Positions 1 through 8,228 of a DNA stretch of 45,000 nucleotides are shown here, one piece after another. The stretch's first letter is position 1; the number at the start of each line of letters is the position of its first letter. The translations under genes and the position numbers were made by a program. The notes under the pieces are model-generated. The model was not told the origin of the DNA and ran no database searches. It was given only the letters and a program-made list of their open reading frames with translations. The DNA is taken from positions 1 to 45,000 of the forward strand of contig NZ_FOTL01000013.1 in NCBI RefSeq assembly GCF_900114585.1. The letters are read 5' to 3'. The DNA is from Methanobrevibacter olleyae (GTDB taxonomy: Archaea; Methanobacteriota; Methanobacteria; Methanobacteriales; Methanobacteriaceae).

Positions 1-359
1 ATGGTTATGCAAGCTTAAAAATATCACTGAAACCAAGAGCCAAAAAGTATACAATAACAACAGAATACGGTAAATTTATCAAAAAGAATAAAATCACTGT
101 TAAACCTGTATTGACTGTTAAAACTATTGTAATGAAAAAAGGAAAGAGAATCAAATTCTATGTTAAGCTGGTAAACACTAAAGGAGAACCACGAGCTAAA
201 AAGAGAATAATATTTAGATTTGATGGAAAAAAATATAAAATCAAAACAAATAAAAACGGAATTGCAACACTAAAAATCAAATACCTAAGAAAAGGCAAAC
301 ACAGGATTTACACACAATACGGTAAAGCAAAAATAAAAAACACAATAAGAATTAAATAA
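1..359 (+). CDS. C-terminal end of an adhesin-like surface protein (partial)
   Basis: The reading frame is open from the left edge (first full codon at 3), so this is the tail of a larger protein. About 118 residues are visible. They are very Lys-rich and contain two similar modules, each ending in a tyrosine-glycine-lysine turn followed by a short beta-strand and a terminal Lys (YGKFIKKNKITVK near 61-107, YGKAKIKNTIRIK near 318-356). The second module contains the NTKGEPRAKKRIIFRFDGKKY / TNKNGIATLKI pattern of bacterial Ig-like (Big_1/invasin-type) repeats common in Methanobrevibacter adhesin-like proteins. No C-terminal membrane anchor is visible. The methionine at 111 is internal, not a start. 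The family call is inferred from the pattern; ligand and size are unknown. Confidence 0.7.
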   Translation, partial: GYASLKISLKPRAKKYTITTEYGKFIKKNKITVKPVLTVKTIVMKKGKRIKFYVKLVNTKGEPRAKKRIIFRFDGKKYKIKTNKNGIATLKIKYLRKGKHRIYTQYGKAKIKNTIRIK

Positions 360-360
360 A

Positions 361-392
361 AAAAGATAAGAGGCAAACCCTTATCTTTTTTT
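361..392 (+). terminator. Hairpin terminator after the adhesin-like gene
   Basis: A perfect 10-bp inverted repeat (AAAAGATAAG at 361-370, CTTATCTTTT at 380-389) with a 9-nt loop runs into a T-tract immediately after the stop codon. Confidence 0.75.
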
Positions 393-875
393 CCTTATTT
401 TTTAAAATTAAATCTATTTTTTTAAACAATAATAGCTTTATTTAAATTCTATTCACTTAAAAACCCTATTTATCTTTAAAAAGATTTTAAATTAGCTTAA
501 ATTCATTTTTACAATTAATCTAAAGTTCCTGATTTTTGCAGAAATACTTTAAAAAACATATATTTCATGATTTAAATAAGCTTTGTTTTTTAAGTAAAAT
601 CTTATACAAAAAATGTGTGAATACTATTACTTTTAGAATTATTTCCAGATTTACTTGCATATTATACAGCTATTTAGAAAAGAAGCAAAAAAGCTAGAAA
701 AATATCAATATCACACCTAATGTTTACATTCATAAACCAATACCAATTAATTATAAAATAAGATTTAAACAAAGCCAAAAATTTAAATGTCAAAAAATAT
801 TAAAAAAAGATTTTTTAAGTGTCTATAAATGATTTCAATAATTATATGGGATTAATTTTTTAATATAATTTTTCG

Positions 876-1028
876 AGTATTACTTCTAGTTTCATATGGC
901 TCAATAAGTAATAAATAATTATAAATATGTATTACAATAAATTTATTATTACTACTTTGTTAATTAGTATTACTAGGTTGTTAAAAAATTCGTTTTTGTA
1001 TTACTTGCTTAGTTTAACTTAGTAATTT
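876..1028. promoter_or_regulatory. Cluster of GTATTAC / AGTAAT elements upstream of hmd
   Basis: AGTATTACT occurs at 876-884, GTATTAC at 929-935, AGTATTACT at 966-974 and TGTATTACT at 997-1005. AGTAATA at 907-913 and AGTAATT at 1021-1027 lie in the opposite orientation. The pairs 998-1005/1021-1028 (15-nt gap) and 877-884/907-914 (22-nt gap) are inverted repeats. The same heptamer recurs upstream of the Ni/Co transporter genes at 16-17.5 kb. I infer a shared regulator, possibly NikR-like; the protein is not in this window. Confidence 0.45.
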
Positions 1029-1064
1029 AAAAGCTTTTTAATGGAATTTATCAAGCTTCAAAGG

Positions 1065-1175
1065 GTTATAAAGCTGATTAAGGCTTTAAAAAATTATATG
1101 GTGATTAAAATTTTAAGGGATTATAAAGCTGTTTAAGGCTTTAAGAGATTATAAAGCTGATTAAAGCTTTAAGAG
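1065..1175 (+). repeat. Short direct repeats (about 28 bp, 3 copies)
   Basis: Three near copies of TTATAAAGCTG(A/T)TTAA(G/A)GCTTTAA(G/A) begin near 1066, 1121 and 1149. The last two are directly adjacent. No ORF is present. Confidence 0.65.
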
Positions 1176-1405
1176 ATCATGATTTATAATTTCATATATT
1201 GCCTAAAACTTAATTAAAGCTCAACTCCATTATTCTATAGCTTAAGTTATACAATATTGTAATAAAATTTTCTAAGTAAAAATGTATATAAATGATTTAA
1301 GAATTTTGAATTAGTTAGAATTTCTAATATTTTAACTATCTTTATTTTTTTAAACTTTTTATATATTTTTTTAACAAGGTGGTATAATATAAAGGAGATT
1401 TAAAA

Positions 1406-2422
1406 ATGAAAGTAGCAATTTTAGGTGCTGGCTGTTATAGAACTCATGCAGCTAGTGGTATTACAAATTTTTCTAGAGCTTGTGAAGTTGCAGAGATAAG
1501 TGGAAAAGAAAACATTGCAATGACTCATTCCACTATTGAAATGGGTGCAGAACTTTTAGAATTAGCTGGAGTAGATGAAATAGTTGTATCTGATCCGGTA
1601 TTTGATGGAGAATTTACTGTTGTAGATGACTTTGATTATGCAGAAGTAATCGCTGCACACAAAGCAGGAAATCCGGAAGATGTAATGCCTGCAATCAGAG
1701 CAAAAGTAGGGGAATTAGCTGAAACTATTCCTAAACCATCCAATGGTGCAATTCACTTTACCCACCCTGAAGATTTGGGAATGAAAGTAACTACTGATGA
1801 TTGTGAAGCAGTAGCTGATGCAGATTGGATTATGACTTGGTTACCTGAAGGAGGTATGCAACCAGCTATCATTGAAAAATTCGTAGACTCTATTAAAGAG
1901 GGTGCAATTGTAACCCATGCATGTACCATTCCAACTCCAGGCTTAAACAAGATCTTTGAAGATTTAGGTAAAAATGTAAATGTAGCTTCTTACCACCCAG
2001 GTGCAGTACCTGAAATGAAAGGTCAAGTATACATTGCAGAAGGTTTTGCTGATCAGGCATCTATTGATACTTTAATGGAATTAGGTCTAAAAGCAAGAGG
2101 CTCCGCATTCACACTACCTGCAAACATGGTAGGTCCGGTATGTGATATGTGTTCTGCAGTAACTGCTATTACTTATGCAGGTATCTTATCTTACAGAGAC
2201 ACTGTAACCCAAATCTTAGGTGCACCAGCAGGATTTGCACAAAGTATGGCTAATGAAGCATTGACTAATGTAGTGGCATTAATGCAAAATGAAGGTATCG
2301 ACAAAATGGATGATGCTTTAAATCCTGGTGCATTATTAGGTACTGCAGACTCAATGAACTTTGGTCCTTTATCTGAAATTGTACCTACTGTATTGGAATC
2401 TTTAGAGAAAAGGTCAAAATAA
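1406..2422 (+). CDS. hmd: [Fe]-hydrogenase, H2-forming methylene-H4MPT dehydrogenase
   Basis: Cytoplasmic homodimeric enzyme that reduces methenyl-H4MPT+ with H2 to methylene-H4MPT in CO2-reducing methanogenesis, using the iron-guanylylpyridinol (FeGP) cofactor. At 338 residues it is close to the usual 340-360. The N-terminal Rossmann domain starts MKVAILGAGCYRTH; His14 matches the catalytic His14 of characterised Hmd. Cys173 in THACTIP is the expected iron-ligand cysteine (Cys176 in the M. jannaschii enzyme), and His197 in SYHPG is the second conserved active-site histidine. The C-terminal helical segment holds PVCDMCSAVTA. The ATG has a strong ribosome binding site (AAAGGAG, 1391-1397). The cofactor genes hcgA-F follow on the same strand after 540 bp. 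The upstream GTATTAC cluster suggests metal-responsive control; Hmd is known to rise under nickel limitation in relatives. Confidence 0.97.
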   Translation: MKVAILGAGCYRTHAASGITNFSRACEVAEISGKENIAMTHSTIEMGAELLELAGVDEIVVSDPVFDGEFTVVDDFDYAEVIAAHKAGNPEDVMPAIRAKVGELAETIPKPSNGAIHFTHPEDLGMKVTTDDCEAVADADWIMTWLPEGGMQPAIIEKFVDSIKEGAIVTHACTIPTPGLNKIFEDLGKNVNVASYHPGAVPEMKGQVYIAEGFADQASIDTLMELGLKARGSAFTLPANMVGPVCDMCSAVTAITYAGILSYRDTVTQILGAPAGFAQSMANEALTNVVALMQNEGIDKMDDALNPGALLGTADSMNFGPLSEIVPTVLESLEKRSK

Positions 2423-2962
2423 GCTTTATAACTTTATAAGTTATAATGGTTGAAATAGCACTTGAAGAATAATTTTAGCTACCAAAACTAAAGAAATTAA
2501 ATTTAAGGCATTAACCTTTTTTATGAGTTTTAGGTTTAATGCTATTAATTTAATTCTTTAGTGTTTCTATTAAATAATAAGCTATTATTTAATTCATGAG
2601 GAAAATTTGATTCATTTAAATTCATGGATAAATTATAATAACAAATTATCTAATAATTCAATATTTATTAATGTTATTATTTATTTATTGTTATATTTTT
2701 TAAAATTTTTAATATATTATTTAAAGCTTGCTTTTTATAATTATTTTTTTAAAAAATGAGGTAGTTATATTATTCTTTATTCATAAATTTTTATTATTTT
2801 TATAATTATCTTTGATGTAATCAGATTAATATTTTTGATCTAATAGGATTAATATTTTTAATCTAATCCGATTATATATTTTGTAAAATTTCTAAAATCT
2901 AAAATATTAATCTAATTATTATTAATCATTTAATTTTAATTATAAGTAGTTAAGGTGTTAAC
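2423..2962 (+). other. hmd-hcgA spacer with a long 3' stem-loop
   Basis: This 540-bp gap has no ORF. A 9-bp perfect hairpin with a 3-nt loop follows hmd at 2426-2446. A much longer imperfect hairpin spans 2487-2562: the arms beginning ACTAAAGAAATTAAAT and ending ATTTAATTCTTTAGT pair over nearly 30 positions and continue inward through GCATTAACC / GGTTTAATGC. At 2815-2880 there are three AATC-GATTA-type repeats (GTAATCAGATTAATATTTTT and two relatives), including GGATTA-N12-TAATCC. The region probably holds the hmd transcript end and the hcgA promoter. Confidence 0.55.
2487..2562 (+). ncRNA. Long imperfect stem-loop in the hmd 3' region
   Basis: The two arms (about 2487-2518 and 2530-2562) are complementary over roughly 30 positions with small bulges, around a T-rich loop. 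It could be a 3'-UTR stabiliser or part of transcription termination, although the following T-run is weak. Either strand would fold; I place it on + because it follows hmd. Confidence 0.4.
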
Positions 2963-3964
2963 TTGATAGAAGCTATCTTAGAAAAGGCTAAAAATAGAGA
3001 AAAATTAAGTAAAAATGAACTGATTCAATTGTTTGAAATAGATGATGATGAAAATTTAAAAAAACTATATAAAATTGCTTCAGACATTCGTAATGAATGC
3101 TCTGATATGATTAAATTAACATCTACCATTCATCTTACAAATAAATGTCAAGTTCAACCAAGATGTAAATACTGTGGTTTTGCTGCTAAAACTTCATCTA
3201 TTGGATATTATGATGCTTTCTATAGATCTGATGATGAAATACGTGATGTTGCAATCTGTGTTGAGAAATCAGGCATTCCAAGAATAAGTTGCTCTGGAGG
3301 ACATGGTTACAGGGGTAAACAAGCAATTAATGCTACAAAGATTGTAAAAGGAGAAACTTCACTGGAAATATTAGTTAATGTAGGTGCTGACTTAACTCAA
3401 GATGCAATAGATGAATTAAAAAAATATAATGTTGATACAATTTGTTGTAATTTAGAAACGATTAATGAAGAGATTTTTAATTTTGTCAAACCTGGTGAGA
3501 AATTATTTAATCGTATCAATATATGTAAAATGGTATCTGATAGAGGTGTTGGCCTATCTTCTGGCTTATTGATAGGCATTGGGGAGTCTTATGAAGATAG
3601 GGTTAATCATTTATTGTTTTTAAGAGCTTTTGATAGCTTGGAAGAAATCCCAATAATGGGCTTTAATCCTTATGTAAATACTCCAATGGAAAGTTATCCT
3701 CCCTGCTCAATTGAAGAGCAATTAAAAACAATAGCTATTACAAGAATTATCTATCCCCATATTAGAATTACTGTTCCAACACCAACTATTGGTCCTAAAA
3801 ATGTTGAACTTCCTTTAATTGCCGGAGCAAATAATTTAGCAACTGTTATTCCTGAAGACTATCCATTATTTGTTAAAGGAGTGGGATCTCCAGATTATGG
3901 CAATTTAGATGAGGTTATTTCAGTAGTTGAAGATCTAGGCCTTGAAGTTCAACTTCATGCTTAA
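2963..3964 (+). CDS. hcgA: FeGP-cofactor biosynthesis radical SAM protein HcgA (HmdB)
   Basis: Radical SAM enzyme of the BioB/ThiH-like group thought to act early in making the pyridinol of the FeGP cofactor. The cluster-binding motif is the unusual CX5CX2C (Cys62, Cys68, Cys71), the hallmark of HmdB/HcgA, rather than CX3CX2C. Other radical SAM landmarks are ISCSGGHGYRG (the GGE-like SAM-binding strand), LEILVNVGADL and SSGLLIGIGES. Length is 333 residues, usual for the family. The start is TTG at 2963, preceded by AAGGTG (2952-2957); no in-frame ATG offers the complete N-terminus. It is first of the hcgA-F series, separated from hcgB by 110 bp. The exact reaction is not settled in the family. 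Confidence 0.93.
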   Translation: MIEAILEKAKNREKLSKNELIQLFEIDDDENLKKLYKIASDIRNECSDMIKLTSTIHLTNKCQVQPRCKYCGFAAKTSSIGYYDAFYRSDDEIRDVAICVEKSGIPRISCSGGHGYRGKQAINATKIVKGETSLEILVNVGADLTQDAIDELKKYNVDTICCNLETINEEIFNFVKPGEKLFNRINICKMVSDRGVGLSSGLLIGIGESYEDRVNHLLFLRAFDSLEEIPIMGFNPYVNTPMESYPPCSIEEQLKTIAITRIIYPHIRITVPTPTIGPKNVELPLIAGANNLATVIPEDYPLFVKGVGSPDYGNLDEVISVVEDLGLEVQLHA

Positions 3965-4074
3965 GCATTCTTAATTTATAAAAAGATTTTAAGTGTAATT
4001 TATTTTAAAAAGATTTTAAATGCATTATTTGTATTAGATATGACATCATTATTTTACTATTATTTGGTGATAAA

Positions 4075-4551
4075 ATGGCCTTTGAAGAAAGCATTAAAAA
4101 GGCTTCTATTCAATCTTATGAAGGTAGCCGTAAGGGAGATACAGAAGAAGAGATTAAGGAAATTCAGAATTATATTAGAAATGCAAAGATTGTAGTTCCA
4201 AATAAAAATGGGATTAAAGTAGAAGTTATTAATGAAGTTCTTAAAAGATTTAAGATTCCTCCTGCAGAGCATTTAGATGTAAATACTAATTATGCAGATT
4301 TTAGTAGAACTCCTGCTATTTCAAAGGCTAAAATAGCTATAGATCAATCAGATGCTGATTTGGTTATTGCAAGAGGTCGTTTAGGAATCCCTGGTTCTGG
4401 CTCTTTTTTAGTTTTTATGGATAATAAATCTAGAATTCTAACTGCGGCATCCTCTCCTTCCCATATTATTCATAAGCAATCATTAGAAAAAACAGTTTAT
4501 AGAGAAACTTTAGATGCATTAAAAAAAGTTGGGTTTAAAGAGGAAATGTGA
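4075..4551 (+). CDS. hcgB: Pyridinol guanylyltransferase HcgB
   Basis: Small (158 aa) protein of the DUF3236 family. HcgB couples GMP from GTP to the 4-hydroxyl of the pyridinol precursor, forming guanylylpyridinol in FeGP-cofactor synthesis. Visible signatures are the RGRLGIPGSGSFLVF segment (about residues 101-115) and the following SRILTAASSPSHIIH segment, both typical of this family. The length matches the known 150-160 residues. The ATG follows a GGTGATAAA ribosome binding site. Its last codons are the first unit of the tandem repeat at 4529-4712, so the array looks like amplification of this gene's 3' end. Confidence 0.92.
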   Translation: MAFEESIKKASIQSYEGSRKGDTEEEIKEIQNYIRNAKIVVPNKNGIKVEVINEVLKRFKIPPAEHLDVNTNYADFSRTPAISKAKIAIDQSDADLVIARGRLGIPGSGSFLVFMDNKSRILTAASSPSHIIHKQSLEKTVYRETLDALKKVGFKEEM

Positions 4552-4712
4552 ATTTTTTTTCTGTTTAAATAGGAAATATGGGTTTTTTATTATTTAAATG
4601 GGAAATGTGAGTTTTTTATTGTTTAAATAGGAAATATGGGTTTTTTATTATTTAAATGGGGAATGTGAGTTTTTTTTCTGTTTAAATAGGAAATATGGGT
4701 TTTTTATTTTTA
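4529..4712 (+). repeat. Tandem array (about 30 bp, 6 copies) growing out of the hcgB 3' end
   Basis: Units of the form GTTTAAA-GGAAAT-TG-GTTTTTT repeat about six times with two alternating variants (AGGAAATATGGG and GGGAAATGTGAG). The first unit contains the hcgB stop codon (GAGGAAATGTGA). It fills nearly the whole hcgB-hcgC gap. Confidence 0.9.
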
Positions 4713-4736
4713 AAATAATTTCTTTGAATGATTTAG

Positions 4737-5621
4737 ATGAACAATCAAGACTATGACACTGGAATAAGTTTAGAGGTTTTTACAGTAAAATCAAATATTA
4801 AATTAATAGATATCTTTAATTTAATTTTAGATAAAAAAGCAAGTGCTGTACTTGATTTATTTGATAGCTTAACAAATAAAGAAATAATTGGTAAAGAAAG
4901 TTCGATTGTAATTATTGGCACTTATTTTACAGGAATAGCTATTGCAAAATATTTATCAAATGCTAATTTTAAGGACATAACTATCGTTGATATTTATCCT
5001 CATTTAGAGGGTTTAATAAATTCTAAATTAGGAGATCCTATAAATTTCAAAGATGAAAATGGAAATTTCATTAAACCTAAAGGGGAAAGCAAGCTTAAAG
5101 AATCTGAATTTAAATATGATATAAAGTTTTCATCAGATTTAGATTTAATAAAAAATGCTGATGTTGTAGTTGATACAACTGGTTTAGGTGGAATAAATGA
5201 AGATCAGTCTGAATCTATTCATACAAAGGTATTTTTAATTGAAGATCCTATAGCTGAAGAAAATGATCCTTTTTTAAAAAATAAAAACAATATATACAGT
5301 CGAGTTAATTTAGTTAAGTCCTATTATCGATTTGTTCTTAAAACTAAAGGATTAAATACAAAAACTTCTGGAACTATGACTTTGGCATTAGATATTTTAA
5401 GACAATCAATGAATAAGATATTAACTAAAGATGGTGTTCTTTATTGTTCTTTTGAAATGACATTTTTTGAAGAGATTATCTTTAAAGAAAAGGACTTAAA
5501 TAAATTCTTAAAGTTAATTGAATCTCCAGTTATTAAAGTTTCAACTATCCTACCTTTTGACTGTGATGATTTCATTGAAAAGTTTATCGATGAAATTTAT
5601 TCAGAAATCTTAATTAGATGA
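4737..5621 (+). CDS. hcgC: SAM-dependent pyridinol methyltransferase HcgC
   Basis: HcgC transfers the C3 methyl group from S-adenosylmethionine to the pyridinol ring of the FeGP cofactor. The 294-residue protein has a Rossmann-like dinucleotide fold segment, SSIVIIGTYFTGIAIAKYL (about residues 55-73), followed by the acidic strand end ITIVDIYPHLEGLI. A second strand reads ADVVVDTTGLGGIN and the C-terminal part includes SGTMTLALDILRQS. The ATG at 4737 is the first possible start because an in-frame TAG directly precedes it. It sits between hcgB and hcgD, as expected. Its final codons lie in the tandem repeat that runs into hcgD. Confidence 0.9.
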   Translation: MNNQDYDTGISLEVFTVKSNIKLIDIFNLILDKKASAVLDLFDSLTNKEIIGKESSIVIIGTYFTGIAIAKYLSNANFKDITIVDIYPHLEGLINSKLGDPINFKDENGNFIKPKGESKLKESEFKYDIKFSSDLDLIKNADVVVDTTGLGGINEDQSESIHTKVFLIEDPIAEENDPFLKNKNNIYSRVNLVKSYYRFVLKTKGLNTKTSGTMTLALDILRQSMNKILTKDGVLYCSFEMTFFEEIIFKEKDLNKFLKLIESPVIKVSTILPFDCDDFIEKFIDEIYSEILIR

Positions 5622-5745
5622 TAATGGCTATGCAACTGATATTTAATTAGGTGATAGTAGGTATGCAACTGATATTTTTAATTAGGTGATAATGGCTATG
5701 CAACTGATATTTAATTAGGTGATAATATGTATGCAAATGATATTT
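5608..5745 (+). repeat. Tandem array (3-4 copies) spanning hcgC stop to hcgD start
   Basis: The unit TTAATTAGGTGATAATGGCTATGCAACTGATATTT recurs with small changes from the hcgC 3' end (ATTAGATGATAATGG) to the hcgD start (AATTAGGTGATAATATG, then TATGCAAATGATATTT). Each unit carries a ribosome-binding-site-like AGGTGAT and an ATG, so earlier copies duplicate the hcgD initiation region. Confidence 0.9.
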
Positions 5746-6455
5746 TTAATATTATAGATGAGATGATACCTCGCAAATTCGCATTGAAAAATGATAAAAT
5801 TGGCTATTTTGGAAAGAATTTTGATAATTTGGATATTAAAAATATTAAAATCGTAATGGATTTATTACCTGAGGATGATTTAAAATTTAATAAGGAGGAT
5901 TTAGTTATTTCTCATCATCCTCCATTATTCATGCCAAAAACTCCTACATATGTTGTTCATTCTAATTGGGACATAATTGGAGGAGGCTCTAATGATGCTT
6001 TAGCTTATTATTTAGGTTTAAAACCTATTTCTATTTTTCATAAGCAAACAGGTATAGGTAGGATTTGCTCTTCAGCTAAGACATTAGATGAATTTTTAAC
6101 TTTGGTTTCTTATAAATTTGGTCCTGAGAATCTTAGACTTGTTAGTGATGGAAACTTTAATAAAATTCTTAGAAAGATAGCTATTGTTTCAGGTTTTGGT
6201 TTAAGCAATAAAGAATTTATTAAATTAGCTAAAGATAGATCTGTTGATGCATTTTTATCTGGAGATTTAAACCATTCAAATGCAATTTTAGCTAGAAAGT
6301 TAGGGCTTACTTTAGTAGATGTTTCACATCATATTATAGAGATTCCTGGATTGTTTGCCTTGAAAGAATTAATTGAAAATAATGAAAAGATTGATGTTCC
6401 TGTAGAACTGATTGATACTGGCATTCCGTGGAGATATATCTCTGCGGAGTTCTAG
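5727..6455 (+). CDS. hcgD: Nif3-like FeGP-cofactor biosynthesis protein HcgD
   Basis: Member of the NIF3/YbgI dinuclear-metal family. HcgD is proposed to supply or traffic iron for the FeGP cofactor. Metal-site residues are visible: SHHPPLF (about residues 62-68), the SGDLNHSNA segment, and VSHHIIEIPG near the C-terminus. Length is 242 residues, typical. The chosen ATG at 5727 is preceded by AGGTGATA; identical decoy AGGTGAT-ATG units lie just upstream in the tandem array, and this is the copy in frame with the full protein. An acceptor for iron delivery has not been proven in the family. Confidence 0.92.
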   Translation: MYANDIFNIIDEMIPRKFALKNDKIGYFGKNFDNLDIKNIKIVMDLLPEDDLKFNKEDLVISHHPPLFMPKTPTYVVHSNWDIIGGGSNDALAYYLGLKPISIFHKQTGIGRICSSAKTLDEFLTLVSYKFGPENLRLVSDGNFNKILRKIAIVSGFGLSNKEFIKLAKDRSVDAFLSGDLNHSNAILARKLGLTLVDVSHHIIEIPGLFALKELIENNEKIDVPVELIDTGIPWRYISAEF

Positions 6456-6566
6456 TTTTTTAATTTCTTTTGTTTATATTAAGTTTTAAATTTTTTTATT
6501 TATATATAATTTTTAAATTTTTTGATTTATATTAACTATAGATTTTATGGATAATGGTTTGATAGA

Positions 6567-7214
6567 ATGATTCAAGAGATGGAAAATAGTTTAATTCCAA
6601 AAGGAAGTATAGATTTAGTAGGCTTTGGTAGATTAGGCTTAAGAACTGGCATTAATCTTATACAAGTTCATAGGGGAGGTCCTTCCAAAATCACTGTTTT
6701 TGATGGTCAGAAGATCTCAGGGTCTGATATAATTTTTTTATTGTATGGCGCTAAATTAGGAAGCTATAAGGCTGACTTTTTAAAGGAAATTTCTACTCAT
6801 TCAAAAGATTTTAGAGAGGTTATTTCTATTAATGAGTATATCTCTAAAGATAATTTGGACTTAATCACTGGTGATGTGGTTGTTATTGAAATAGCTGGAG
6901 GCAATACCATACCTACTGCTGCAGATATTATTAAAAAAGCACATGAAAATGGTTCTAAAACAATAGGAACCGCTGGAATTTTTGGCATTGGGGATGAAGA
7001 AATTATCATAGGGGATATTTCTGAATTTGATGATTCAAATCCAGCTATTGAAGAATTAAGAAAAGAGGGGATTGTAGAAAATCATTTGATTGTAACTACT
7101 AATAAATTTATTCGTGATTCAATTCCAATCACTTCTTGTGTTTTAGATAATATCGCTAATGTCATTACAAGAGAAACTTTAAAATTATTGATTGAAAAAA
7201 ATAGGGAATCTTGA
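6567..7214 (+). CDS. hcgE: E1/ThiF-like adenylyltransferase HcgE
   Basis: HcgE activates the carboxyl group of guanylylpyridinol by adenylylation, before thioester formation on HcgF. The 215-residue protein has the ATP-binding Rossmann start IDLVGFGRLGLRTGINL (about residues 15-31) and the strand KITVFDGQKISGSDI, as in ThiF/E1 proteins, but lacks the CXXC zinc pairs of longer ThiF members. ATG at 6567 was chosen; a second in-frame ATG lies at 6579. It lies 111 bp after hcgD. Its last codons (AGG GAA TCT TGA) begin the 42-bp tandem array that separates it from hcgF. Confidence 0.91.
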   Translation: MIQEMENSLIPKGSIDLVGFGRLGLRTGINLIQVHRGGPSKITVFDGQKISGSDIIFLLYGAKLGSYKADFLKEISTHSKDFREVISINEYISKDNLDLITGDVVVIEIAGGNTIPTAADIIKKAHENGSKTIGTAGIFGIGDEEIIIGDISEFDDSNPAIEELRKEGIVENHLIVTTNKFIRDSIPITSCVLDNIANVITRETLKLLIEKNRES

Positions 7215-7395
7215 TATTTTTTTATAGATTCAAAGTCATTTAATTGGAATCTTGATATTTTTTTTATAGATTCAAAGTCATTTAATTGGAATCTTGATAT
7301 TTTTTTTATAGATTCAAAGTCATTTAATTGGAATCTTGATATTTTTTTTATAGATTCAAAGTCATTTAATTGGAATCTTGATATTTTTATATATA
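7204..7395 (+). repeat. 42-bp tandem array, 4-5 copies, from the hcgE 3' end
   Basis: Near-identical 42-bp units (GGAATCTTGATATTTTTTTT, then ATAGATTCAAAGTCATTTAATT) begin at about 7204, 7246, 7288, 7330 and 7372 (last partial). The first contains the hcgE stop codon. Because 42 is divisible by 3, the minus strand shows a false repeat protein. Confidence 0.95.
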
Positions 7396-7436
7396 AAGTC
7401 ATTTTATTTAATTTTCTTCTACTTAAAGGTGTTTAT

Positions 7437-8039
7437 ATGGTTACTATTGCTACTGCAGAATGTTTTACTCATGGGATTTTAGCTCGTGAAATACATGCTT
7501 TTGCTCAAGGTTATGAGGATAATTTTGCATCTTCCTATTTAAATTTAGTTAATACTAGTCAAAAGGATTGTTTAAAAGATGCAATATTAGAAAATAAATG
7601 TTCTATTTTTGATTTAAGAGATTTAAGTGTTACATGTGGTTTATTCATACCTACTTTAGATGCTGTAAAATCTATTTTAAAAATTGAAAATCCTTTAGAG
7701 CCTTTAAAGTTAATCGATGGGATTAAAGTTTATGATGACATTGGGGATATTGAAATGTCTATACTGATGGCAGAAGCTGTTAAAAAAATATCAAATGCAG
7801 ATATAGGAATAGGTACAACTGCAGGAATTGGCTATGGTGCTATGGCTATTGTAGATGATGATATGATTATTAGCACAAGCTCTGATGTTAATGCTAATTT
7901 AATTAAACCTAATTCTAATAATTTGTACAATCGCCAAAAGAGTGGTATAGAGAAAACTTTAAAAATATTAATTTATTATCTAAATGATAATCTGGATAAA
8001 ATTAAAGATATGAGCAATGTTAAAATATATTATAAATAA
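7437..8039 (+). CDS. hcgF: Guanylylpyridinol thioesterification protein HcgF
   Basis: UPF0254-type protein. HcgF binds guanylylpyridinol and forms a thioester with a conserved cysteine, preparing the carboxyl carbon for the acyl-iron ligand of the FeGP cofactor. Cys9 in ATAECFTHG is exactly the residue known to carry the thioester. Other conserved blocks are GIGTTAGIGYGAMAIV (about residues 122-137) and the TSSDVNANL segment. Length is 200 residues, typical. ATG at 7437 follows AAAGGTGTTTAT. It is the last hcg gene; the convergent P-type ATPase gene ends 180 bp downstream. No hcgG follows. Confidence 0.92.
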   Translation: MVTIATAECFTHGILAREIHAFAQGYEDNFASSYLNLVNTSQKDCLKDAILENKCSIFDLRDLSVTCGLFIPTLDAVKSILKIENPLEPLKLIDGIKVYDDIGDIEMSILMAEAVKKISNADIGIGTTAGIGYGAMAIVDDDMIISTSSDVNANLIKPNSNNLYNRQKSGIEKTLKILIYYLNDNLDKIKDMSNVKIYYK

Positions 8040-8165
8040 TATTTTGATTAAAAAATGATAAATTATTATAATAATAAAAATAGTAAAAATAGTAAAATTA
8101 GTAAATTTAGTAAATTTAATAAAATTATTAAATTAAAAAATGTAAATTTATAGAATTTATCTATA

Positions 8166-8228
8166 ATATTTACATAAATCTTTGTTTAAATTTAGTTCTA
8201 TGATGTTTGCATAAATCTTTGTTTACTT
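8166..8228 (-). repeat. Duplicated 3' end of the P-type ATPase gene (2 copies)
   Basis: CATAAATCTTTGTTTA occurs at about 8174-8189 and 8211-8226; the second copy contains the ATPase stop codon. Between hcgF and here the convergent spacer is plain A+T with short GTAAA repeats. Confidence 0.75.

Larger units (their letters stand above)
393..1405. other. Long AT-rich intergenic region upstream of hmd
   Basis: No ORF with coding character was found in this 1-kb stretch. It holds a cluster of GTATTAC/GTAATA-type elements (about 876-1028, listed separately) and a short direct-repeat cluster at 1065-1175 (three copies of TTATAAAGCTG-TTAA-GCTTTAA). There are two candidate TATA boxes for hmd: TGTATATAAA near 1283-1292 and TTTTATATAT near 1357-1366. 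The second would give a leader of roughly 15-20 nt; the first, one of about 90 nt. Confidence 0.6.

Noticed and set aside
7204-7395. CRISPR-like repetition
   Set aside because: Units are head-to-tail with no unique spacers, so this is a simple tandem array. The same holds for all other arrays in the window.
7082-7402. Minus-strand ORF with a 14-residue repeat (KISRFQLNDFESIK)
   Set aside because: It is produced by the 42-bp DNA tandem array, whose length is divisible by 3; part of it lies antisense to hcgE and it has no start region of its own.
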